NCBI GenBank assembly: GCA_013396915.1
Contig: VWZL01002834.1
Span: 704,508 to 768,507, forward strand
Length of the DNA stretch: 64,000 nucleotides
Reading direction: 5' to 3'
Source of the DNA: Stercorarius parasiticus
Taxonomy: Eukaryota; Chordata; Aves; Charadriiformes; Stercorariidae
Made by a program: the position numbers and the translations under genes. This document shows positions 53,701-64,000 of this stretch, piece by piece. The notes beneath the pieces are model-generated. The model did no database searches and had not been told where the DNA came from. It saw only the letters and a program-made list of their open reading frames with translations. How positions within the stretch are numbered: position 1 is the first letter of the stretch; every line of letters starts with the position of its first letter.

Positions 53701-56700
53701 ATGTCACAGAACCTGGGCAGCTTATTAGTTTTGGATTGTATGCCTCCAATTTGTTCTTTTGGGCTTTTTCTGAGGGGGAAAATAACATACATCAGAAAAT
53801 ACATTGACAGAAGTGTTGCTGAATATGACTTAATGTTCATACAGATGAAAAGCGATGTATTGGGTGGAGCCTGTGATGAACACATTGTTTTCTTCATCAG
53901 CACGACAGAAATATTAAATTCGAAGTTATTTGGAAATGATGCACTATCCCAAGGTAATGATGGCCCAGATTTTTTTCTTTTCAATAAACTTCAATAGGCT
54001 TTCTGCCTGGAAATTTTTCTAGATGGATTTCACTACTATCTGATTTTGCAGTAATTTGCTTTGGTTTGGCTTATGTAGTTAAATTCTAGTATATTTTCTT
54101 TTTCTGTTCATTCTGGCTGTGCTCTCTGTACCTAGCTGCAACTTCCCTATGGAAAGCTTAACATGAACTGCAGCTGGAATAGTAAAGGGTGAATCAAACT
54201 ATGACATTCACTGTGAAAGCCTGTTCCTCCACAGAGCTCGTTTGGAATTGAAATATTTTGTGGAGGAAAGGGGAAACAGCAAATCTTGCATTTTTCAGGG
54301 TTAGGAGAAGGCACCTGTAATGACCAGGTACATCTCTTTGCTAAGTACATTTGAGAAGGAGGGAAGACAGAATTATCAGGCTCCAGGAGAATGGGGATGA
54401 GGGGTGCAGGAAAGAGATGTATACTTCCCAAAGCATAAGGAACCAGCAGTTACCAGGTGCTAGTGGGATTCCATGCAAACTAGCAGTCAAAAGCCTCCCC
54501 CTGTTCTGTCGCTTGCTTCTTGTCAGCCTTCCTCAGGACATTTCATGCTTACACTTTAAAATGCAGCTCTTCCTTAATGATGATGTTACAAAAATGGAAA
54601 TAATTTAAAAAATATTTCCATTTCTGTTACTCTCATAAGAAATCCATTCAGAAACGCAGTATGATCCTTTCTAGCCACAGTGCATTATGTTCTTAATGCA
54701 CAAACTTCAGAATTTAGACTTCAGCATTTTTATGTTCACAGAACGTGGCCTAGAAGTGCCTTTGTGTATAACCGCATGTCCCTTTGGGGAACCGTAGTTA
54801 ACAAGTGCTGCACTGTGTTCTGTTTGGGTTTATGAAGAGACGGTATATGTCTTTCCCTTGACTTTATTTCACTATAAAGAAATCAGGAGTCAGCTGGGTT
54901 AGCAATAGTAGCTTGTTCTAAATGGTACTGTAGTGTGCTATCACTGTATCATTAAGAGTAGATAAGTCTAATAAAATATGTTTGCAATTTTTGAGCCAGT
55001 GATTAAATGAAACTGCTGTTCCCATGAGGATCAGATTAGAACCGGGGGAGTATAACTCCCGCTGTAAATACCAGTGTGTGGGAAGACAGAGGGAAACTCA
55101 GGATGCAGGATTCGCCAAAGGTGGACATGAGGAAAGGGAAGTGTGGGAAAGCCAGGTTCAAGGAACATGTAGGCAAGGGGAATCGAGGCAACAGAAAATA
55201 CTCTGAAGAAACAGGGAAAGAGTACTAAGAGTAGGGAGGGTCTTATCCCAGCAGTTTTTCAGTACTGACCTAAAGGACCGTGGTAGTAAGTGGTAGATGG
55301 GGGAGGTAGGTAAATGAAAATATCCCCTTGCTCTCCTGCTAGGAACAATTAGCTTTGCAAGGCCTCCACTGGCCTCTGTGAGGGTGAAAGGATCCCATGT
55401 TACAAATTCTGTGATAAGCTGAAGGAACATCTGAAGCTGAATAGGAGCCATGCCCCCTCTCTAGGAGTCGGTAACCTCTGTAACATCTGGTTGCTTGTAG
55501 AGGACATCAAGGACACATCTGTCAGTTTGTGTATACTCAGAGGATTTCCTCAGTGCCGTCGTTCATAGGGCAACACAGGCTATCGCTTTCCTCATGCACA
55601 GTTACACACTGTTGAAAAATTAAGCTTTTCCAGCTGTACAGTTTTGTTTAAATCTGTGTGTTGTGGATAGGTCACAGGGGCATCTAAGCTGTCCCAGGGT
55701 AGATAACGCTGCACACAAGTCTCCAACCTTTGTTTGTGGCATCCAGTGGCTAGATTTTCTGGATCTTAGCATAACTCCTGTATCCTTAATGAGGCATTGG
55801 ACACTGAACTGTTTCCCGATTGACTTTTTGTCCTGTGATTTTTGCAGCTGTTTGAAGACAAGCAGCCTGTTCTTCAGTTTCATCCTCTGGAGACACAACT
55901 ACATGAGATCCAAAGCTATCATTTTGCTTACTCTCTGAAATTGATAGGTGCTGCTTCTGTTTCAGTGGATTTAGTGTTGATTCATTCAGGCTTGTCCTCC
56001 AGCACCTTGGTGAAAGGGGAATATGAGTAGAATTAGTAGAAGCCAAATGATCATCACTGAAGAAAAAGGAATTAATTACATCTTACACATGGTGCTAGCT
56101 TCAACTTGCAGAACATGAATGATACATGCAGTAAGTGCCCTGGGGCTGTGTAGGTGCACAATGAAAGGCAGTCTTTGTGACCTCTGCTTGTGATTCTGCC
56201 TGTAGTCCCTGCGAAGATGCCAGGGGGATTAGGTTGCAATAAACCCAGGCTTGTTGCAAACGCTTCCCACTCTTTTATGGGCCAGTATGCCGTTGCTGGA
56301 AGACTGCCTACTGTTTTATTATCCAGGCAGCACGTCTAGGGTTTATGTAGCCTAAGGTATTCGGAAACTCCTAGGTGTCACCATGAAATATGCTTGCCTA
56401 TGAAGTATGATTTGTTCTCTTAGGGGTGTCTGACTTCTACCTTGCAATAACAATTCTGTACATGCATCAGTGTCAAACTATGATACATGGCAAAGGTAAT
56501 GAACTTACTTCCTGGGGAGCCAGATTAGCACGGAGATTTTCTAGAAGAGTTTTGTTCGTGGAGAACTCCATAATGGCTGGGACATGAGGCTGGAAGCATT
56601 GCTTAACTGAATTCAAGAGTTGCAGCCAGGTTCCAGCAATGTGACATCCCTGGAAACATGCTGCCATGTGAAGAATCAGAGGGGACAGGGGGCAGCTGGT

Positions 56701-57024
56701 TTCAGAACACATACCTGTGTGGCCCTTGAGGCTCCACTTGATATCATACGCTGCTCCAAGCTCTCATCGGCTGAAGAGTTAACGACTTGCCAATGATGGT
56801 CATGGTTGATGAGCAGCAAAAGGGAGGAGTGCAGGTCTTTGGTATCTGGATAAGACTGAGAAGAAAACAGCAGGGCCATTCAGGATATTGGAATGTCTGG
56901 CTCTATCTGATGGTCTACCTAGAACTAGTGTGATGAGCAGTTTAACTGTGGATTGGTGTAGCATATGCATGCACATAAATACTTTTTTTTTTTTTTTTGA
57001 GAATGAATAGGAAAACCGTAGGCA
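50791..57024. other. Non-coding sequence upstream of LRRTM3
   Basis: Unique AT-rich DNA without a recognised repeat. Near the gene it may hold regulatory sequence, but no individual site stands out. The open frames here reach about 100 codons and are treated as chance. Confidence 0.6.
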
Positions 57025-57117
57025 TCCTCCAATGAAGTTTTCCTTTAAATGGATATGTTTCAATAGAATATTTATACAAATAAATATTTTCTGACAGAAA
57101 GACACTTCATTGGAGGA
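57025..57117. repeat. 14-base perfect inverted repeat with 65-base spacer
   Basis: TCCTCCAATGAAGT at 57025-57038 is the exact reverse complement of ACTTCATTGGAGGA at 57104-57117. The spacer is AT-rich. The repeat stops abruptly at both ends and no target-site duplication is obvious. The pair would form a 14-base stem in RNA or single-stranded DNA. Confidence 0.85.
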
Positions 57118-57744
57118 AAAAAATAATCCTGACAGTGTCCAGTTATGGCCAGAGGGAAAGGAGGAAGCTCTGAGCATGTCCCATCTTACTGGTAAGAACA
57201 GGAACAGTAACATTTGACTAAGGAATAATGAGGTGGTGGTAGTGTCAGTAATATGGCCATTCTGACAGTGTTTTATTTTCTACCAAACCCTAGTCTTCAA
57301 TGCTGGTGTGTAGTTAAAAACCTCAGGGCTACCCTTTCCTCCTCAGCTCTTCCCTCTGCCTTCATGCCTTTGCCTATAGCTTCTCCTTCTTAACTCCTAC
57401 CCTATGTATGCTTCTCTGAGGGATGAATATTTGTCAGTTGCTAAGCATAGAGCATATATATACAATGCACGTTCACACATGTTCTTAGGATTTTCAGACA
57501 TGTTCCCTATTATGCATTTAACTAATTGCTCCTTGGGTCTCCAAATGAAACTGCCTTGGTATGTTGCTACATGCTGAAGCTGTGGAGTTACTTATTCTGT
57601 CAGGTCAGCATGGGAATATCTGTTGGATGCTGTGGCTTCTTGACTGCTGGGGGGAGGCAGCTGGCAAGAACTTCCATTATGGTAAACCACGATGTCCACA
57701 TCATATCAAAAGCCATTAAAAAAATCTTATAACTTGCTTTCCAA

Positions 57745-57832
57745 CCTTCAGCTTTTACCCTAATTTTCTTTGGGTCTCAGTATCTCCACTTATGAGAGAG
57801 GGATAGTGACATTTAATTATCCTGTTAATTGA
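57745..57832 (+). mobile_element. Probable MIR-like SINE core fragment
   Basis: TTTGGGTCTCAGTATCTCCA, then CTTATGAGAGAGGGATAGTG and ACATTTAATTATCCTG, follow the ...GCCTCAGTTTCCCCATCTGTAAAATGGGGATAATGATATTT core of MIR-like SINEs. Only the middle part remains. Confidence 0.48.
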
Positions 57833-60800
57833 TCAGCTTAATAGATGACTTGGTTCACTTTTTGTCTGACACTAGTTATTTTCAAACATATGTCTTTTCC
57901 ATCAGTTAAGCCATCTATGGCTTTTTAGACTTCCAACACAAGTTATTCCATATCTGTTGTCATTTTTATTACTTGCTATGGGTATCATTTATTTTGGTGC
58001 ATTTTTTTGAGCTAGAATGACCAAATAGCAAAATTACATGTGAGGATAAAATAGTCATCAAATATAGGAAAACAAGCTTCTTTTTAAACTGCAAAATTAT
58101 CTCAAATCTTTGGTTAATAAGCTTGTCAACTTCTGTTCATTGTGGGACCTTTTTTGATGTTACAAGAGTACCATTTTGAAAGCTATTTAAAAATCTGCTG
58201 AATATTACCTTTAATTTTCCATATAAAAATTGTGACGGGTGGTTAACATTTTTCAGCTAGTTGAAATGGAAGAATGTATACATAGCATTTCTTAGGATCA
58301 GACGTAGATTAGTAGATAAGAGAATTATTCTTGTACTTCCTAGTCTTCATGCTTTTCAGTGTAAACAGGCGTACAGGTGTAAGCAATTAAAGGGTGCAGA
58401 ATAGCTTGATTTCATTTGACCTGTTGAGATATTCTAAAATAATTTGCAATTTCTCCTTTCACTTCTCATGCATGAAAAACTCTACAGAGAAAAAAAGCAT
58501 TCTAGCTTACCTCTACTGGATTTATGCTTGGACTAAAGTTTAGTATTCTTGAGATTGTGGTTTCAAATCCAAAGACAGAGTGATGTGTTATTATACAGCA
58601 TTAGTAACATTTTGAAGAGAAAAATAAACATGACAGTTGAGCAGATTTGCAACTGAAAGAGAAAAACATGAACAAAGTTAAGAAGCATATAATTATGTTC
58701 ATTCACACTGTGACTAGCATAAAAATGATTTATTCCAAATGGTTACAGTTGCATGCTTAGTCACTTCCTTCCCTGGCTTCAGTCTAATTTTGTTTTCTGG
58801 CTTTTTCCTGCAAAAAATGTTTGTTCTCTTTTTCATCAAAAGTTTCAGATTTTTGTATCTTTTAATAATTCGATCAAGTCTTTTTCAATTAAGTAAGCTA
58901 CAGCAGTTTTTAGATATTCCAGCTTTGGTAGCTGCTGTTCCTGAGAAAGCTCCGAATCTTAATTATACTGACAGTCTTGGTTAGTTAACCAGCCTGCAAT
59001 CTGCTTCTACTTAGTCACAGAGGTCACTTGTCCGTGCCCAGTAATGATGGACTGAAATGTTCTGGTTTAAAAAAAAGTATATATACAAAAGGTGAATTGT
59101 TGCAGGTATGTTTTGACGATTCCATTCTCTATTTGCCATCCTTATTATTATTTTCCCATTGGTGTGTCTGGCAAACAGAGCTCTGAAGAATCCATATGTG
59201 ATTAAAATGACTTATTAGCTCATCTTTTCAGGCCATGTGTACCCAAGAAAATTATCTTAAATTAAATGTGATTAAATAAAAAAATAAGCATACAACCAAA
59301 CCCCGGTATTTTTAAACCATTTACAAAAATGCAACAGACTCCCATATAATTCATTTCAAAACAAAAATCTTGGTTACTGCAGATTTATTGTAGTTTCTGT
59401 GGCAGTATATTCTACTGTTTATTAAAACTAAGTGTCTTTTATCCAGTGGACAGGACAGGAAACAATGACAAAAAAAACTCGAAGGGACTCAAATATTAAA
59501 CATGGCATTTGCCTGTTGCGTCACAGTATAAAACAACAGATATCTGCAAAATGTTAATTTCTGTTTGACCGAAATGTTGAAGAGTGCTGCAGGCACAGGG
59601 AGGAAGAGGGGAAGCTGTCATGAAGAGAAGACCCTTTCTTCTCTTTCTTGCAACTATAGTGGGATAGGCATATTGTAGTTTTTGCATTTTGTAGATCCTC
59701 CTATCCAGTATTCTGTATCTTCTAAGTAGGTAAGCAGCTCATAAACACCTTTCTCTCTTACAACTTAGTTGCATACAGAAAAGATTAGAAAGCAAGAAAT
59801 GCTGCCAATTGATAAGCAAGTAGAGACTCTGGTCAGCCCACAGAGCAGAGGCACAGGAGAGCTGAACCTGAGAGAGGGTCAACAGCTTCATTTCTGTGTC
59901 CCTAAATGGTAGCAGGAATTGGGAGAAAATAGTGAGGACCTACAAATGTGAACTCAGTTTCAGAACCAAACATTTTGCCTCCAGACACACAGGAAACAGG
60001 CGCATCTCCATCTACTTGTTCTACAAGGTACCTCTTTTGTCACAGATATATGACAGAAAAATCTTCTGTCTATGTAATAGGGAAATCACGTGGCTTGCTG
60101 ATTTGATCTCACAGCGTATGTTTGTGTCATCATTTATTTGTCATTTGGACAAATTGGTCGGATTGAAATCCAGAGCATGAATAGACATGTACCAATATAA
60201 TTAACACAACAAGAATACTTCCTCTGGGGATTTCTAATGCTGTGTGTTGAGCAGTTTCCTGTCTTCCTTTGTAAGACTGTAAACTCCTAGGAAAGGAATG
60301 TACTTTATTCTGTCAGTGTAAGACTAAAAAGGACCTTAATCTTAAGATAACTGTGTACAAATCTAATACACAGAACAGTCATATATAGAGTGATGTCAAA
60401 ATGTTGTTTAGTTTGAAATTCATAGGAAAGTAGAAAAGAAGGACATTTCAGGGAAAGCTAAATATACCTTTGATTTTTCTTACTTCATCAATATGCATTA
60501 TTTCAGCTGTATAGTTTAGTTACACTATGATAATTGAACCCCACAATACAACCTCTGTGGGATTCCTTCTAAGGTGATGTGCCTTGGTGCTGTTTGCATG
60601 CAAAAGGAATTCACATAGGGTAGTAAAAGCTGAAAGACATAAAAGTCTCATGTTTCAATGTAAAAGCCAGGAAGTAACTAATGGGTGTTAGAAGAAAAAA
60701 ACAAACAAAATGTTACTATATGGCTGTATTACTGAATAAGAGATGTCGCCTGTGAAGATCTTCGACATTTTCTTTAAAATACCTAGTACTTGCCACTCTG

Positions 60801-63800
60801 AGACAGAAAACTGGAAGATACCCAGTGCTCTTATCTGACATAGAAGTTTCAATGGTCTTCTCTGTGTGATTTAAAGTCAAATAGAAGATATGCTGTTAGA
60901 ATAGAGATATCTGTAAACAGATAGAAGTCTTGGGGTTGTATCAGAACACCACTGTATGAGAGAATCTCCAAAAAGAAAACTAAAAATGTCCTTGAATATG
61001 TTGCTCGTTTCATAAATAGCATGGTATTTGGAATTCTGTATCAGATACTTGCTGATCAAAAGACTAACAAAGAAGTTGGTAATTCATATGTTCACGTAAA
61101 GACGAGGGTTTAACATTCCACCCTTTCATACACACAGAAACATGAGAGGAACACAGGAGTGAATATGCCAGGCTCTGTAAGAGCTGAACTGCAGGACTTG
61201 GTTTTTCAAAGCTCCTTAATTTTGATAAAACAGAGTTTTATCCAAAGAAAGATTTAGAAAAGGTTTCCAGTAACAGTTACTACCGTGGTTATTTGTGTCC
61301 GTGCACAAAGTCCAAATCCACTTGTGACAGTTATTGTATCTTTAGTGAGAACTCTGTAAGCCTCCTTCTGTCATTACCCATTACTGACCTGGTGGGAATT
61401 AGCATAGTACTGATAAACTTCCAGCTTGGATCCTCTACTTAAAAAAGGTTGTTGTAAATTAGATCAGGCACATTGAGAAAGAGAGAATTCCTACTGTACC
61501 ACAGTTTTTTACAGTCAAATGTCTTAACTGATGGCAGTAATAATTATCATGTAAGGAATGTGGTTCGTTTGCAGAATTTCACAGTGGGACAGGATTCTCC
61601 GTTGGTATATATTTTTTTCTCTCTCTCTTTTTGACTATTGAATCCCATATCGTATCATGAACTAATACAACAAGTTGCATCCAAATGATTAAGGAAGAGA
61701 GTTGTTGATCTTTTCAAGTCTGGCAAAATTAGCCTTTTAAATGTTCAGCATATAATTTAATAGATATGCCAGTGACCTTTCTTCTGTTAGTGTTCTTTTG
61801 CACAGCTACTGGAAGTACTTGATGGCTATTTTATGTGCTTTTATTTTAAAGTGTTTATCTAGTGCATTTGTATTCTTTTCTTACGTTGCCACTTACCTGG
61901 TATTTTTCACTTTAGGCCATTTGCAGCAAAAATGTATGAAATCCTGTAGGTCCCACTGTACCTAGAATATATTTCAAAAAGAGTAAATGCTTTCAGTGCT
62001 TTACACATTTACAGCCTCTGCCACTCTTTGCTAGTATTTGTCTTTTGCTTTCTGCACAATTTGCTTGGTGCTGTACTCTACTTCCTTGTCAGAGGCTGGC
62101 TGGAAGCGTCATGTGTGTCAGCAATGGCTTATTTTACTTGCCGCAGCTTAATGCAAAAGCAGTCAGCAGCAGCAAAGGAACCTGTTTTGTTTCAATTCCC
62201 ATTCTTTCCATTGTTGCCATTCAAGATAGGTAGAAACCACATACGATACCATTTATGAAATCATCAGGGAGTTTCTCATGTTCTCAAACAAAAATGAATT
62301 TAAAAATTATGGAGAGTTTTACTCATCATTATATGGAGTGAGATATTTAAACACTTTCCAGGAGTGTGAGTGACTAGGTGTATCAGTGAGTCAGAGAGGA
62401 ATGTGTATATCAGAACAAGAGTATGCTTCAGCACATATTTTTGATAATGTCTGTCAGAGGTCACGATTAGGAACTTAATGATGAGTTTCATGATTTAACA
62501 TAACAATTACTGGGAGTATGTTTTGCTGATTTCTGTTCCTTGTGGAATTAATGACTGCCTCTGTTTGTCTTTAATTTGTACTGTACATGATTAGAACAAA
62601 GGTCAGAGGTAAATATTTTATGTAGAGTCACTGTTTGGATAGTTTTACTCCTGATATTCAAGGTTATTCATCTATCATATTTTATGCTAAGATTCCATTT
62701 ATGTATTTTTAATTTAAGCATTAATAACTGTTACAGAACTTGTATGTATTAGACATGCTTAGGTGTGCTGTAGGCGATGTTTTTAGAAGATTCATAAAAT
62801 CCAAAATGGAGATATTCTGTTGTCTTGGAGTCTAAGACAATCTATAGGAGGGTTTGAAACAAAATTAATAAATGGGAACTCACTATAAAGTGCTGCTGCC
62901 TCTCCTGAGTTTTGTCGTCACCTTTATTTAATGAAATAGGCTTTGGCATTCATCAGTCAGCTGTACTGGCCTCCCATTGTCATTACTGCCCCAAAAAAGG
63001 GAATTATTTCATGTGAAGAAAACACAGTATGAATCTGTCTTAAACGGAGAGTGCCTTCATAAATCAAGAGCCATGTAAACCCCATAGAGTTAAAATTTGC
63101 TTGACTCTGGTTACCACAAGAGGTGTATACCATTAGGTCTAAACATACTGTCATGAAAAATGTTCTTCTGTTATAATTAGCTGTCCCTCATACTGTGCAA
63201 ATGTCTTCATTTAGGGTTAGGGAACTATGCTGTAACATTGTGTCTTCAGTTTGCATCTTAATTAACTTTGAACTGAAGCAGATAACTTATTTGACATTCT
63301 AAAGGGGAGCTTTTGTGTCCAGTTATTCAGGATTAGTATTCCAGGGGGGAAGAGGCTGAGATAATCAGATTCTCACCACCTTGTGAAAAGTCCCTTAGGT
63401 ACTGGTTAAAAGTCTTGTTTGCAAGGTTCATTTCTGCTAAGTAGTATGAGAATATAGGATGTCATGTTCCATCGTTCTCAGCTCCTTCTTAGATCTGCAA
63501 TTAAAGGTCAGTTTAAGTCATGCATATTCATCCACATTACACAGTAAGTAGTTTCTGTGAGCCTGTGTGTGTATCCGAGCGTACTGGTACCAGTTTGTAA
63601 GGTATCAACCTTCAGGTTCATCACAGCCTGGTGGCAGTGACGTTCTGTGATTTGAGGTGTTTTCTTTCTCCCCTCTACTCCCTTTAATCAATATATAAAT
63701 CTAAGTTGGATCACCTTCTAATGCACAAAGAAGTAAATAAACATCCATTTGATATTTATGTATAGGAATTTTGTTATAGCAGACAAGGGATGTGTTTTGA

Positions 63801-64000
63801 TTTTTCTGAAGACTGTAGCAAAATGTTATTGCTCTGGAAAAAGATTATAAGGGAAATGCGATAATTCTTTTATCAAGATACTCGTCATTCCCATTTAATC
63901 ATAGCTGAAACAGTAATGAATGCTTCTGAAGACAGTCAGCCTATCTGTGCTCACAGCATTTCTTCAATTGGTTCAAATATTGTATAGATAAACAGTTTTC
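57833..64000. other. Non-coding sequence, nothing firmly recognised
   Basis: AT-rich unique DNA, with one doubtful LINE-tail scrap at 60.8 kb and a 12-base palindrome ACTGGTACCAGT near 63.58 kb. No exon of an alpha-catenin or any other gene was recognised. Confidence 0.6.
60783..60845 (+). mobile_element. Possible CR1/L3-type LINE 3' tail
   Basis: TGCCACTCTGAGACAGAAAA, then CTGGAAGATACCCAGTGCTC, then TTATCTGACATAG follow the same old LINE tail (GAGACAGGATACTGGGCTAG..., then GGTCTGACCCAGTA). Weak and short; listed as a candidate only. Confidence 0.3.

Noticed and set aside
56800..57213. 137-codon minus-strand frame
   Set aside because: It runs through the T(16) homopolymer (a lysine run) and the inverted repeat, with no domain resemblance or splice context.

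Overview
The window looks like bird nuclear DNA: AT-rich, intron-like sequence with one recognisable protein-coding gene. The evidence for a bird is two young CR1 LINE 3' ends of avian type (about 26964-27095 and 38329-38440), several very old amniote-type repeats (CR1/L3-like LINE and tRNA-derived SINE remnants), no Alu, B1/B2 or L1 copies that I could recognise, and an LRRTM3 protein almost identical in its ectodomain to what I recall of the mammalian one.

The gene is LRRTM3 (leucine-rich repeat transmembrane neuronal 3), a postsynaptic adhesion protein, on the minus strand. Its start codon lies in a small upstream exon that contributes only ATGG (50156-50159). A 321-base intron (49835-50155) follows, then one large exon (49834 down to 48297) encodes the rest of the 513-residue short isoform. 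That reading frame ends inside a good 5' splice site: GAG|GTATGA reads Glu, Val, stop if unspliced. In the long isoform known from mammals, splicing here leads to a further C-terminal exon. I could not find that exon in the window, so it probably lies beyond coordinate 1. A CpG cluster, a TATA-like box and an upstream ORF sit just upstream of the start (50185-50770).

LRRTM3 is known to be nested, in antisense, inside a large intron of CTNNA3 (alpha-T-catenin). The most likely reading is therefore that the whole window lies in a CTNNA3 intron with the plus strand as its sense strand. I found no alpha-catenin exon, so this rests on established synteny and not on sequence seen here.

Layout: 1-48 kb is gene-free intronic sequence with scattered repeat remnants. 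These are SINE-like at 4.3, 7.6, 24.4, 35.5 and 44.4 kb; old CR1 at 6.3, 13.9 and 29.0-29.85 kb; and young CR1 at 27.0 and 38.4 kb. LRRTM3 occupies 48.3-50.2 kb, with its 5' flank to about 50.8 kb. From 50.8 to 64 kb the sequence is again non-coding, with a SINE scrap at 57.8 kb and a short inverted repeat at 57.0 kb. Apart from LRRTM3, I judge the 60-137-codon open frames to be chance. I see no tRNA or rRNA gene, no CRISPR array and no prokaryotic feature.
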